From Austropuccinia psidii (taxonomy: Eukaryota; Basidiomycota; Pucciniomycetes; Pucciniales; Sphaerophragmiaceae), in NCBI GenBank assembly GCA_023105745.1, contig JALGQZ010000018.1, forward strand, positions 23,431,132 through 23,495,131: a DNA stretch of 64,000 nucleotides, given 5' to 3'. The position numbers and the translations under genes were made by a program. The notes below the pieces were generated by a model, which was not told the DNA's origin, made no database searches, and was given only the letters and a program-made list of their open reading frames with translations. Shown one piece after another: positions 22,894 to 36,673 of this stretch; position 1 is the first letter of the stretch; each line of letters starts with the position of its first letter.

Positions 22894-24250
22894 TTACCAT
22901 ATATTTTCCTTTAAAAGTAAAATTAAAAATTCATTTGAGCCCTTCAGATGAATCGGTACAGGTATTTCACAAAATTTGCGTACCATTCCACTTTTATCGC
23001 TGACTTGAAACCCTACCATGGCGTTTATTATTTTGATAAAGTGGAAATATACCCGAGAGCACTTTTTCTTTGCAGTTGACTCATCAAGAGGTAGTTGAGA
23101 TTTGGTTTCCAAATCAATCGGTAAAGTTGGTTATAGTCCATGTGCAGGTATTTCCAACATCATGTTTAAGAGGGTACTAGATAAGGTAAAAATGGAAGGG
23201 AAGAATGACTAAAAATACGAAATTAAACTTGAGCAAAAAGCTAACAGAGTAAAGAAATAGAAAAAGCTCATAAATTGGCACTTTGTTTGGTATAGTTGTT
23301 ATTGAATTAGTAAGAAATAATTGAGGTTCAGCTATATCCAAAAAGTAAGTTCCATTTGCATTAATGAATTCCATGGATCAACCATGATTTCTATCAGAGA
23401 TAATATCTGTAGGAATGGGCCTCGGTTCAACAATTAAAAAAGATATTATTGACAATAATTAAAAAAAATAGTGGGATTAGAGGGGCTCAATATAAATTTT
23501 TTGACTTGTTCTTGGCATTTTCCCAAAAACGTGGATGGTGGGGGCAGAAATGGACATTGGAGAGGTAGCTTTAAATGAAGAAAAATGGCTCTGACTAATC
23601 GAATTTCAATAATTTGAGGAAACCACTGAAAGGATGCATTTTGGCGAGGTCGAGTGGTGGGTTAGTGATATCCTTTTGGGTGAATGGTCCTGAGGTAACC
23701 TGCAATGGGAATAACATATTTTTAGTTAAAAAACCAAAGGAAATGAAATTGGTAAAGGGATTCTTAGAAGAATAAGCTGCAATTACTTTTGATGTCTCTG
23801 TGGTTCTTTTTTAGCCATAAGGTGGGTTATAATGGACAATTGGGAGGTTTTAGACTTGGTCGAAGTCAAGAAAAGCCTTTCCCTGTGTTGAATTTATTTT
23901 AAAGAGGTTTTGTGAAGGTATTATTGTGACAAAATTTGAAAATAGAATCCCATAGCGCTTAAATTGAAAGGCTCTGGAAGGAATTAAGTAGGAGGATGTG
24001 CGGAAAGCATTTTGGGGGGTAGTAAACTGAAAATAAGAGAAATAACTGGGGGAGAAAGAAAAAAAATTGCCGAAAAAATAAAAGGTTGGTCTTTTTGAAA
24101 ATGTGTTGATCCCTTCGCGCCATCCTGGTGCCAGTCATACGTTCAGTGTAAATCTTGGTAGAAGATTTGAGTGGGAATTTTCCCCGGGATTATTATAGCT
24201 ATTTCAGACCCCAAATATCATGGGATTTTCCATTAAATGGAGGTAAAACT
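22894..24250 (-). other. Gene-like patch of lower AT content, unrecognised
   Basis: This stretch is less AT-rich than its surroundings and keeps several minus-strand open pieces with plausible splice signals. About 23130-22930 reads LETKSQLPLDESTAKKK and then GFQVSDKSGMVRKFCEIPV. Near 23700-23590 a piece starting after a TTGCAG acceptor reads SGPFTQKDITNPPLDLAKM. An ATG near 24140 opens MTGTRMARRDQHIF. The pieces do not join into one frame and no domain is recognisable. It may be a decayed host gene or an expressed non-conserved gene. Confidence 0.25.
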
Positions 24251-25045
24251 CACAAAAAAACCTGGCCAGAACAATCCTTGGATCTCAATATAATCAGAAA
24301 TTTTCATAAAACATAAAAGAAATATGTGACAAAGAATTACCATAAACACAAAATGACCAATATGTGAGCTTCCATTTTTTTACATGGAAGAAAATCTTAC
24401 CAGAATTTCTTGAGAAACTTCTTTTTGATATGTAAAGCCAGAAGGAAGTGCCACAAAACTATAATGGTTTAGTTACTAGATAGTAGGACAACTTTCAGAT
24501 ATTATATATTTTATCTCCTACTGTAGAATTAATTCAATTAAATTTATATTAAAGTCACAATCTATTTAATAAAAAAAGATATCATTTATTATTTATTATA
24601 TTATTTAAATCCAAAAAAATGAAAATATATGGTTAGAGAATAATGAAAAAACAGACATGAATTTCAGAATTATAAAAACCAGAAAAATAACCTTGACAGA
24701 TCTTTCTTTTCGAGATCTTAGTTGCTATAATCTTTGAGGCAACTTTTCCAAAGCTTATTAATATATAATTTAAGTAGCTGAAGAGCAACCATCTATTAAT
24801 TTTCTTATATAATATTCTTTTTGAATTACTCCTACAACTTAAACTCAAGTATGAGCCACAAATTATAGGCTTGGCCCTATCGGAAATCAGCCCAGAACCA
24901 GCTAATCATTATGGTATCAAAAAACTGATCACCTCACCTGCACATTCTCACCATGAGGAGCCTTATTAAAGGCTCAAAAATTTCTCATTTGTTGAAAATG
25001 GTTCATTTTTTATTTTTTATCTTTTATCTTATATATTTCATATTC

Positions 25046-25160
25046 TTATTTTTATTTTTATTTTTATTTTTATGTTTATTTTTATTTTTATTTTTATTTT
25101 TATTTTTATTTTTATTTTTATTTTTATTTTTATTTTTATTTTTTTTTTATTTTTATTTTA
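25046..25160. repeat. (TTTTTA)n microsatellite
   Basis: About 115 bp are almost perfect TTTTTA hexamers, with one TTTTATG interruption near 25070 and a longer T run at 25140. Long open frames in this stretch are translations of the repeat and are not genes. Confidence 0.95.
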
Positions 25161-28100
25161 TAACCCTTTGATAGCCACTATAGCTGTCTATACACGCACC
25201 CAAAAATTTCAAATTCCAGCTCAATTTTACTTGAAGATTCTTGGCTTATATGAAACTATGTTGATTAAAAGAAATATAATATTCTACCCTGAGATTGAGG
25301 AGCGAAACAAGACAAAAACAAAAAGAATAAAAATCCACCTTTTTTAATAATTATGTTCAGCCCAGCTTCTCCATGGCCTTACTGTTTTGAGAAACTAGAA
25401 GGATAAATTAGCTATTAAGGTTGAGCTATTCAATGAATTTAAATTTAAAAAAAATATCAATACTAATCAATAATGGCTTAGTCATTTAATGATAACCTGA
25501 TAATATGTGAGTACTAAATGTTTCTTTGATTATCTTTGTTGAAAAAAATTATATGAATTTCCAAATTATTCGTGAATTGGATAAATTCATTCTATTTGGC
25601 TAAAAGCTACTTAAACTATATGGTATCTACTCTCCTGAGGAGTATTTATTTATATATTAATCAATATATTAAGGTTCTATTCCCTCTAGATTTGATGGAA
25701 GAAATAATTCCACCATGTAATTGGGATATTGGTCAGATATACCTTGGGGTCTCAATTTTTTGTCTGTTATTGAATAAAAAGGTCTCATTTTCCTAAGATA
25801 CCTGTACTCTGTTGGAAGAATACCTCAATCATAGAAAAAAATTGAACCCAGATGGATTTCACTTAATTAGAAACATAATTACCCAAACGCAGCTCAAGAA
25901 CTCCCATGTATTTGCTGGATTGCGTTTAATTTTTTTTTATTTCTATTTTTTGAGTTTTACTTAATAGGTAATAAAAAATTGAATTTATTCGTATTTGTAT
26001 TTTTTTAATTTGAAGTTAATTTAATTCCTTAACTGTATTCTTGCGCCTTTCGTGAGTCTTGCAATTCTTTACATTTATTATTTTTTCTAAAGATTAAGGG
26101 ATTTTAATGAGTCCATGTCATGAAATTGGTATTAGAAATCACAAGAATTACCTTGAATTCATTTTTTGAAGGGGTTTGATCATCTTCACTTTGTTAAAAT
26201 GGTTCCCAATCAATTTTCCAAGTGATAGCAGAAAACTTATAATCCTCATCTGTGAATTCCCCCCATGCAGAATATAAGTTCATTAGCTAAAATATCAATC
26301 ACATGAAAAGGAATGCGATTCAATTGAATTTCTAAAATCCATGGTAAATTGATCCCATTGAGTTTTCATTTTAGTTTAGTGACCATAAAACAGTTTTCAG
26401 TATTAGCTCCTGTGATGTTATATAATTGATTAATCATTCCATGTTCAGATGGTGACTCGCAAACACTCTAAGCCGGCACACCGCCAGTTCCAAATATAGT
26501 AAGCTTCTTTTAAATAGATCATGATAAGAATCATGATTCTGGATTAGTAATTTAATAATATGAGAAAACCTTTTAAAAACAGAAGTGAATTTCAAAAATT
26601 ATAATTGGTTGGATTTATCCATTGTTCAGCCATGAATACATAACTCTAAACTTAATCCTTAGTTTCTCATAGTTCTATTTCCTTGATTCTATATCTCCCT
26701 TCTGGTAAAATTACCACTTATTCTATAAGTTTATCCTTGCATTTGAAGTAAATCTGATATTAAACTGCGGCAATTGGACGATCTTGGGGAAAAACAAAAT
26801 CTGGTGACAACCAATGCAGAATTTCTTAATTCTTGGTGTTTTAATTATTGAAAAAATAGAGATGAATTAAAACTATGTCTTTAAAAATAATCTTCTGTGC
26901 TTATTCCTGTTTTTTGGTTTGAAGTTGTTTTTTCTACCAGATTGGGGTCAATAGATCCGAGGAAATTCCTTATCTAAGCCAGAAATTGACCGCAACACTT
27001 TGATAAATGCTTATTAAGGGTCATAATTCTACATCCTATATCCACAAAAGTATTATTGTGGTAATCTTTTAAATAATTAGTTCAGTTATATGGCATTAAA
27101 AAGTGAAAAATCGGGGCTCTGCTTCAAATTCTACATCTTTGGGTATGGTGGCATACACTTTTTTTATTCAATCAAACCACGATTTGGGTCGAGTTTTCAC
27201 CTCACACACGCATGTTAAGGGTTGAAAAGAATAAGATCAACACAGTCACATCATATTGAATATACACATAAAATCATATTTGTCTCATTTTGGTGGCCTT
27301 GACATAAATACACGCTTGAAGAGGGTACTCTGAAGCTTCTCCACTTTGAGGGACACTCTATTCATCATTATCATATTAATATTAATCAGAGCTAATGACT
27401 CAAGAGGCCATCCTGGCGAAGAGAGTTTGGGCTATATTGGAAACAAAATTTACCTATCTTTCTTTGAACAGGAACTGATTAAATAGACAAACATAAATTA
27501 CTGATTGATTCTGAGGGATTCCTACAGCATTAAATTCGCTTAGCAGTTGTTCTGAAAATTCTTTCTCACAAATATTTCTATTTATAGCTTTTGGTAATTT
27601 TGTCTTCAATAAATCCAATAGATCATGATAGTATTCTATATGGCTTATAAGAGATATAGTTTCATTGAATGAAAAAAACTACTATTGAAATTAAGCTGGG
27701 ACCCAAGATTTTTCGGTGGGCTTTTGAATAGCAATTGGGAGCTATTAAAGTGTAAAAAAAACAAAATACAATGCTTAGTAGAAGTATAAATAAATTTGGA
27801 GCTTGTGTTAAATTTATAGTGATGAGGATGAAAAGGTGATTGTTTCTTGCGTACCAGTTTAATATCAAACAAATCCAAAACTATTAGGGGTGGCAGATTG
27901 TGAAGGTTTAAGAGTAAAATTACTCAAAATATAATATGAAATAAGGCAATGAATAACAGTTTAATTTGAAGATAACTTATAAATAAGCTGGTTTATTCCA
28001 GAAATACTTCCCAATGAGCCACCCTTTTACTGTAAATTGACCTATCAAAGAAATACACATGGCTTTTTCTCCCACCTGAATTTGTTTCTTCTTAATTTTT

Positions 28101-31100
28101 GACTCATTAATTGCTTCTGAATCATTCTATTTGGCTTTTCGGCATCATTTTTTTTGTTTTTTTGTTTTTTTTTGTTTTTTTGTTTTTCTATGTTTTTTTT
28201 ATCTTTTTTTTTATGTTTTTTTGTGTTTTTGTTTTTTTTTTGTTTGGTTTTTTTGGTTTTTTTTTTGTTATTTGTTTTTGTTTTGAGCATGTTATTTTTT
28301 GTTCTGAGCTATCAGAGCTGAATATTATTATTCAAACTGGTTTCCCCTTTCATATCATTTTTTTCTTCAAAAAATATTCCAAACAAAAATACTGAAGAAT
28401 GATAAAAGGCTCAGTATCTCTGAATCCCTGGCTCCCTAAAGATAATGATATCTGGCTACTTTTTTTATTTTTTCTGATCAAAAACTGAATTTATATCTTG
28501 ATTAACCATTTTGAGGGAAGAAAGTTGGGATTAAGGAGGAAGAAGGACTTTAAGATCAAAATACTTCCTCACACTTAGTAATTACACCCTCGAAAATTTG
28601 GGAGACCATCAAAAAAATGGACCATAAATGGATATTCTAAAAAATAACCCAAACCCAGCCATCCTCATAAGCTCCAGTGTCAAGAAATATAAAAGTTGGT
28701 TTCTTTTTCAATATTTAATTTTTATTAAATCTGGAACTCATTTCAAATGAATTAGCTGTAAGCATCCTTCAGCATACAGTCCCCTGAGCTTTGCACAAGC
28801 TAGTTTCGCAATAAGGAGTTCTGACCTGAGCCTTTCGATCCTAGCTCAGCGACTGAACCTTCCAATAAAGTTAAAGAGCTGGACTTTGAATAACTATAAG
28901 AGACTAATGCGTGTTAACTAATTGGGAAAGAAATTATCACTGGCTCAAGTATTTCATACTGGAAGTTAGAAGTATGAGTTGCAATTGATGTCTACCAATC
29001 ATAGATCTGGCTGAAAAAGTATAATTATGGGGAATACTTTTCATTGAAAGAAAAATTAAAGATTTAGTTTTATGCCAAAATACCAGACAGTTTCAGCTGA
29101 ATTTATAAAAATTTTTAAAATCCAGAATAAATTCCTTTAATATATTGCATTAATCATGATCTTTGACTTCAAAGCCAAGGCGACCTATATTCAGTGGAGG
29201 ACGAGTCCTTACTTCAAATGGCCAAAGTACAGATCTCTAGAAATTTAAAAAAATGGATAAAAAATATTCTGTGTCCTTGAAACTCCCCTGAGCTTAACCT
29301 GATCAAGAAGATTTTGAGAAAAATGAAAAGTGTGGTAGTTGATATTCTCAATCCATTTACCGTGGCTCAATTGCGATAACACATTTTTAAATATCTTAAA
29401 ACATTAACACCTGATTCTTTTGGATGATTGACTAACTCAATTATAGAACAAGCCCAATCTGTAAACGATAGTGAGGGTGTACCAACAAGGTGGTAGTTTT
29501 TTTAGCGTAGATACTCTTTGAGCCAGTTTGATTTTCCTTATTCGTGTCTTCATGATCACATGTAAATATGTTACTGTTAGGATTAGTATTCCTCTCAAAA
29601 ATATATATATATTCTTTTGTCTCACAAAAGACAATTTTGGTGATGTTTTCTTTATTCCAATTAATTCTGTCATTATTGTAAAATAGAAATAATAATGTGA
29701 GACAAGTAAAGAAGAATTAAAAGGCAATCTGAAAAAACCCCACCCAGTTCAAAACAAAGCTCCATGAGCTTACTATATTCTATAGTAGTTAATTCAGTAC
29801 TCTCTATATAAATCTCAAATAAACTGACATTTTCAATTTTTTGGCCTATGAGGTGAGCTTGAAAAAGCCTTTGAATGAAATTGAGAAGGTTTAAAATGAA
29901 CCTATCTGAATTTGGAGAATTTTTGTCTTTTTTTAGAATTATATTTTAATTATCATTATTTATTCAAAACAAGTTATCTATGCATCTTAGCTATTTTCAA
30001 TATTCAAGATGTAATAGTAATGAATCCATTAATTTCAAAATAATTTGTCTAATACAATTTTTTGACTGTTTTTTTTAACAGAAACTATTAAATTGTAAAC
30101 TGGATTAAAATTATCCAAATGGAACTGCAAAGATGTTTAGTCCATCTGTAAATTGTAGTTTTCTATTGGACATTTAAAGCTCAAACTAAGCCTAAATCAC
30201 TTGAAAGACCATAAAAAGTCAAATTTAAAGAACTATAATCAAAATTGGAATGAAATTTTATTTTAAAGGAGGCTTAGATTAACTTTTTGTGATCTAACCT
30301 TTAAGCATATTTGACATATTTTCTGTTTGAGTAATCAAGATCAGTCCAGGAGAAGGAAGGACAATCTAATGGTAATTATTTTTTTTAGGCAGAAAATCAC
30401 TTACCCCCCTTCTTTTGATCCATCCAAATTGGTAATGGTTATCCATCTCAGACTATGTCTTATTTCCTGTTTGAGTATCTTTGTATTAATCCTTGTCAGG
30501 AAAGGGATAACAGACCAAGGATAAAAGGAACCATTTTATTATGCTTCCTGGAAGAAGAAATTATTTTCCATTCACCTTTTTCTTCACATATCTCGGTCTC
30601 TGTTGTATCTCTTACCTGCGAATCGAAAGCCTATTTAGTGTATCATTAAACTACTCACTTAGGAGGAGTGTAAAGATATTTTCCATGTTTCTTTATTAGG
30701 GGTAGTATAGGTCCTAATGTGTTTCAATTTCTTTTTAAACTGTAAATTCAATACGCTTATCAGTTGAGGCTGACTTCCTCACGTAGACAGACTAACTGAT
30801 TGCCTACCTGTTAGGTAAATAGTAGTAACCATCACGTACTCTTGATTTATCCGCTTACTTACTAGTTTCTTTTTCAAATGTTATAGGACCAGAAAAAGCT
30901 GTTAAACCTCCATATATCTCTTACAGACATATATATATATACGTGTTTAATTGTTAGACGCTAAAAAGGTACAGCCGTCTCTATGTCTCAGGGTACAGCA
31001 TACCATACTCACCTTATTTTGTGTTACCTACTATTACTGCTACTGATTTTATTGAGTTCATCAAAGCAATAAACATCCTAAACTAAAACTCTTGCATTTT

Positions 31101-31677
31101 AATCATTATACTTGTCAAATTTGGTATGTTTTGGGGTATAGTCGCGCGGTTTCACTTGTGAAACGGCTTGAATGAATCTGAAATCAATCAACTTAATTTT
31201 CCTTCCCAAAAAGAAGACTTATATCATGGCCAAATAAATTTCTTACCATAATAAAGGAAAAGATGTGATTCAGAAATAACCACTTGGCTTTTTTTAACAA
31301 ACCTAGCCATGTGGTTATGAATTCATTCTGTTTTTTGATAATAATCAGAGCAAACATTTTATATGAAGAATTTGAAGCAATTTTATCGTCTTATTTTCTA
31401 ACATCTATATAAGTGGGTCTTTTTGACAAGACAACAATCTCAATTTCTGTGAATGTGCTTTCAAAGCCAATATTGCCACTTATCAATCTAAAATGTCTAA
31501 TATCCTGTTAAAGCTTGAAAAGTGCCCCAAAAACACCTATTACTCCATACCCAATCCAATTTTATCTTTTTATTTTTTCTCCAAAATTTACAAAAATATC
31601 TCATTAAAATTTCAAACTCAACAATTTTCAATATCTCACCCCTCAATTTATTACTCAAATAAGATGTTTTTGGATCC
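25161..31677. other. AT-rich non-coding DNA
   Basis: No gene or transposon end was recognised. A poly-T tract with spaced G residues (28148-28275) is listed separately. A small CpG-containing palindrome, GTTTCAC-TT-GTGAAAC, is near 31149. Confidence 0.5.
28148..28275. repeat. Poly-T tract with spaced G residues
   Basis: The tract is runs of 5-10 T separated by single G, ATG, ATC or GGTT units. It is low-complexity DNA, perhaps an expanded retroelement tail. Lysine- or phenylalanine-rich open frames across it are artefacts. Confidence 0.9.
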
Positions 31678-32460
31678 ATGAAGTTTGAGGTAATATGTTT
31701 CCTCACTCTAAACAATGCAAATAAAACAATCAATCAACCGCTTCTAGCTCAAACTCAAGCAAAGTCAAAAAAAATTAAGGTCAATCATAGAAAAATAGCA
31801 CACTTATCTTATGATCAAGAGAGGGCTTTTGAAGATGAGGGTGAAGATCGGCTTGAAAAATCAACTATGAGACAAAATTACTAAGCTCATAAGAGAGGAT
31901 TATGAATGAAGTTGCACATACATTGAAGATGATAATAATAAAAATTTCCAGTACTACAATTCTAATTTTCATTTAATAATTGGAGCTTTCATCAAATGCT
32001 TTCTTTTTTGCAAATCTTTGGTGATCCTCAGAAGCAAATTGGGGGGTAAAAACATTGCCTCAATCACAAGAGCTCTGTAAACTTTTATTTGATTTAAATA
32101 AGACGCCGAATAATATCCATTAAAATGTGATTGGAAACAAGATTCAACAACTCTGGCTCACCTTTAATGAAAATAATTTAAAAAATCCAATGAGATAAAC
32201 AAACCTGGATAAGGACTAACTAACGAAGAGAAGAAAATACCTTCCTAAGTTTCTTGTCGGCTACTTTTCATACTACAACAAATGCAGGGCATTTGTGATG
32301 ACCAAGACAATGTTTTTCCATTTGAGGTGTATTATAATGGCATTCTGGAAGGAAATTCAGTTCATATTTCAAATGAATTAATCAAGACTCAATAAATTAC
32401 TTCAAGTCATAATGAGACAATAGAAATTCAAGATGAAGCTTTCCCAAATTCGGGAAATCA
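31678..32460 (+). pseudogene. Decayed coding remnant just upstream of an LTR-like copy
   Basis: Plus-strand coding-like pieces include KKIKVNHRKIAHLSYDQERA followed by FEDEGEDRLEKSTMRQNY (ending 31884). After frame changes come NWGVKTLPQSQELCKLLFDL near 32040-32100 and GICDDQDNVFPFEVYYNGIL near 32290-32345. Amino-acid composition is protein-like, while the intervening DNA has stops in all frames. It lies directly before the LTR-like repeat at 32570, which suggests the 3' part of a retroelement or an interrupted gene. I do not recognise the family. Confidence 0.35.
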
Positions 32461-32569
32461 AAACACTAAATTTGTTGATAGAGTATCACTATGATCTTTT
32501 AATAATTATGATAATCAAGATAAAATGTACCATTCCAGAAATACTTACATGTATTTACATAAGTACTCC

Positions 32570-34726
32570 TGTAAGGTTTGTCTATGAAACTCTTGATAAT
32601 AGTAGCAATATCAAGAATACTATGACTGTCCTCAGTAGAAATATATAATATAACTAAATATTATAACCACAAATTCAAATATAATTATTAAAAATAAATA
32701 TATAAAAAGAATAAATTTAATTATTATTATAAGAATATCATAATAAAAAAGAATAATAATTATAATTAATTATAATTATTCTATTATTGTTATAGTCACT
32801 GACAGTTATAACAATAAGAAGTGTAAAGCTCTTAATGAGACAATTACATGTGGAAAATATGAATATTAACCACTTATAAGTAATATAAATACTATTTATA
32901 AAATAATTAAGCACACACAGTGCAGAAATAATTCTTATAGAATAAAAATTATATATAAAAAAACTATTAATAGATAAGAAAGATATAGAACTTTAAAGAA
33001 AACTTACTTATAATATTTATTTAATACAGAAAGTCAAGCAACAACAGTTATTATATTAAATAAGAATTATAAGTTAAAAACACGCCAAAAATCAATATTT
33101 TTAAATATAAAACAACTTTTTATAATAAAAATTATGATTAAAGAGTTTTTAAGAGGAATTTGTGGATTTTAAAAGTTATTTAAGATGATAATTTTATATA
33201 ATAAAATGTATTATTGGTTATTACAAAAATAATCTGAATTCTATGATTTCAATTCTTTAATTTTAATTAATAAAGAATAAAAAAACTTAAGAATTACTTT
33301 AATAATAAGATTTTATATTTAATAAAACTTTACCTGTTTAAATTTCTAATATGATTGGATTGATAATGAATGATGGACAAAAACAGTGATGAAAAGACTC
33401 TTTTTATGTCTTCAGAGCAGCTCTTATGATTCATAATGGATATAGAGGGCGTGCTGAGGTCAAAACTTAAAAGCCATGCTTAACAATAAAGCTCCTAACT
33501 TAAGGTAACCTAGTTTTAATTCCAATTTAAAGTTAACAGGGTTATTATTAACTCCATGTAACTTTAATCCTCATTTAAACTAATTATTTTAAGTTTTCAA
33601 TATAAATAAACTTATTTATATTAAAGTTCATCACATGAACAACTTAAAAATAGAGTTTCAAGCAGAAATCTCTTAAACTCAATTTTTAATTAGTTTTTAG
33701 AAAAATAATTTTGTTTGAGCTTTAATTAAAAGAGTAAATTTCCAGCCTAATTACCCAGGAAATTTATTTATAAAAAATACCTAAAATTTAATTTATATGT
33801 AGATAGTATTAAGTTGTAAGCTGTGTGAAATTTTCAAGAGAATATATTAAGAATTGGATTTTTAATGAATTTTTAAAGTTATTGCTATTTTTCAACATAA
33901 AATAGCAATACACACCAAACCTTAAGTTTTGATAAGGTTTTAATGCTTGAAGCCTTAAAGCTTTAAGCTTAATTAAGTGTTTACAGTTCTCAAAACCTTG
34001 AATTAAAGCCTGCATATTGGGATTTACCCTCTGGCAGCTTGAAATTCCTGTCTAGTTTGGGATAAAACCAGTTTAAACTTTAATGTTGGATCAAAGTCTA
34101 ATCTTAAAGTTTAAAAAAGGTTGAAAATCCTCCAATACAGGTGGACAACCTTAATTGAATCCTTGCAGATCCAAAAATTTGGGTACCCCAGCTCTATTTG
34201 GTCTTTTTCCTTTGTCCCACCTTTTTGCGTTGATTTTGCTCTTTTATTTATTTAAAGCCATACTATGGCCTTACACCCTTTTGAATTGAGCTCACACAGG
34301 ATTTACATTCTGTATGGCAAATCCTTAGCCAATTCAGTAAATATACACCACACCTCAATTTTAACTAAAATTTTGGTAATTTTGCATAAACCTTATGCAA
34401 CTTTAAATTTAAGCTTAAATTTAACAATTTTAAAAAAATGTTAAAAAAGTTACATTAGTACTGTGAGATTCTTAAATCTTCTAATAACATAAGAAATAAG
34501 TGTTTTTGGGTATAACACCTTATGGATGTACCCTAGGTTATTTTTGGTGTAGAATCCAAAAATGACATAATATTTATAGCTTTGTTTATCCAAAAAAAAG
34601 GTATACTTATTTTTTGTTATTTTTTTATTTTAAATTCAATTAAAAAGTCTGTTGAAGACAATTTTAACTGTGTATAAAGTTATTTGTGGCCTTATGGGTA
34701 TGTTATACATACCTCACAGGCTCACA
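32570..34726 (+). repeat. LTR-like repeat, copy 2 (about 2.2 kb)
   Basis: It starts TGTAAGGTTTGTCTATGAAAC and ends CCTCACAGGCTCACA. It shares with copy 1 the AATAAT-rich 5' half, a TTTGGGTACCCCAGCTCTATTT block near 34.18 kb (cut here to its recognisable core GGGTACC...GCTCT), and the terminal GGTATGTTATACATACCTCA stretch. It is more diverged and more AT-rich than copy 1. Confidence 0.5.
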
Positions 34727-36673
34727 GCTCCATAGAAATCTCTGGCACAGACCTCCTTTCTCTAAGCTGAAACCCAGCCTCAACTGAAGGCAGAACTCAT
34801 GAATGAAAGAAACCCAAGATCTCTGTTCCAAATAAAGATACTTCACCTGATGCTAGAATAATCAAGAATAACTGGGTTTCTCAGGCTAGCAAACATCCAT
34901 TTCAGTCTCAAGACTACTTTTTAGCTTAGAATTTGATTATCAGAAGGAGAAGGACATTTCAACCTTGGAAAAGGATAAGAAGCTCCAGTTAATGTAGCTT
35001 GAGAAGCGCAGAAATTAAGTGAAATCCAAAATAAATTATTTTTCCAAGAAACGCAATTAGCTGAAAGAACTTTACAATTAGAAAAAAGAGTTTCATATTT
35101 AACAAAATGAGAATTTCAGTAAATTATTGGGTTCAAAAGGAAGAAGCTCTCAGAAATATTAGAAAATTACTGAAGAGCACTTTCTCTTAGCTTTAGTCAG
35201 TTTAATTTCTTCTTTTATGATTTAGCTTTTGGTAGCTAATTAGCTTAAATTATGCTAATATAAAAAAATAGAAAACAAACTGATATCAGTGCTATCATAA
35301 GTAAGTTTTTTAATAAGAGTGAAGACTTATCTGCAATATTTTGAAATTCTCCCTCAAAAAATGTGCTCATATAGCTTCTATTAATATTCTATAGTCATAC
35401 ACATATATATCTCCTATCATTATTGTATGATGATATGGTACATACTATCGTATCTCTAAATTCATACTTCAGGATAATATATTATTCAATTCTTATACAT
35501 TTATTTATATTAAGATGTAATGTTGACTCTATGCCTATTATAAATCTTATGACTTGAGCACTAATGTTGCCAAAAACAGCTTTTTAATAATTCTAATTTG
35601 GAAGCTTTTGTCTTACTCTTGTTCAACAAAGATATTTCCTCCATCTACATACCTTTCAGCATTTTTTAGATCTTTCTTGCCATATTTGATATCTGATAGG
35701 ATTTTGTGTAATATACAGAATGCCTTGGACCAATATATTATTTGGCTAATGGGCTTTTATCAATATATAAAATTTAAACTTCCTTTAAGACTGAACCTTT
35801 ACCCTTCAAAATACAACTTCAATTTTAACTTGAAACATGTGATTATGGAATTAAATAATTAAAGTAATGATTTTCTTTTGAGCTTGAAGTAGGTGCCTTA
35901 TATTTTGGGATTAAGTTTTCATTTGATATATATGGAGTCTTATAGCAAGGGTTTTTCCCAAATTTGAATTTTTAATAAACCCAAGATCATACAGCTAAAT
36001 ATAATATATCCACCAAAATCTGTCAGTATTTGTCTTTTTCATGAATAATAATTTCCTTTGATACCTTTGTATCACCACAAGGCCCAATACAAGCATTCTT
36101 TTTCCAATCTAAAAAAATATTGAATCATTTTCTTAATATCCTTTTCCTTTAAGAAATCTGTAACAATTGTCTCCTTGGTTTTTCCATAAATCAAGCCAAT
36201 CCAGAAATCACTTAACCCTGGTTTCATGACTTGAGATATTTTTTCTCTTATTTTTAATCTTGACCATGTTAGATACTCTTTTCCAGATGATTTATAGAGA
36301 AAACCCCTTTTTTGAAAAAATTAGAATGTTTCCTCTTACACTCTTAATATTTCTGTGAAGTTTTCCAATAGATGCTCAATTTTTTTAGAGCCTATCCTCT
36401 ATAAAGGTATTTCTATTAAATATAAAACTAGTAGCTTATTATTGAAGCTCTTACATTTAAATAAAATTTTCTCTTTGATTTTTCAGTTCATATTCATTAA
36501 TCCTCCCTTGGTGGCTATGAATTTTTTTCCAATTATACATTCCTAAAAGAAGTCTGAGCTTTAATATAAAAGGTTTCTTTATTCTTGAGAAATTGATTAG
36601 TTTCCATATCTCTTCCTATAGATAAGGTATATATAGAATCTCTCTACATATTTTCTATATTGAAGCTGAAATC
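34727..36673. other. AT-rich non-coding DNA between two LTR-like copies
   Basis: I see no reverse transcriptase, integrase or gag motif. The longest open frame, 35554-35862 (+, 102 codons), reads like a chance frame with no family resemblance. If copies 2 and 3 once flanked one element, its coding region has been lost or erased. Confidence 0.45.

Noticed and set aside
24953..25347. Two overlapping plus-strand open frames of 72 and 91 codons
   Set aside because: They translate the TTTTTA microsatellite into repeated Phe-Ile/Leu residues.
28045..28395. Lysine-rich (minus) and phenylalanine-rich (plus) open frames
   Set aside because: Both are translations of a poly-T tract with spaced G residues.
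28780..28870. tRNA-like G+C patch
   Set aside because: It does not fold into a cloverleaf with matched acceptor and T arms.
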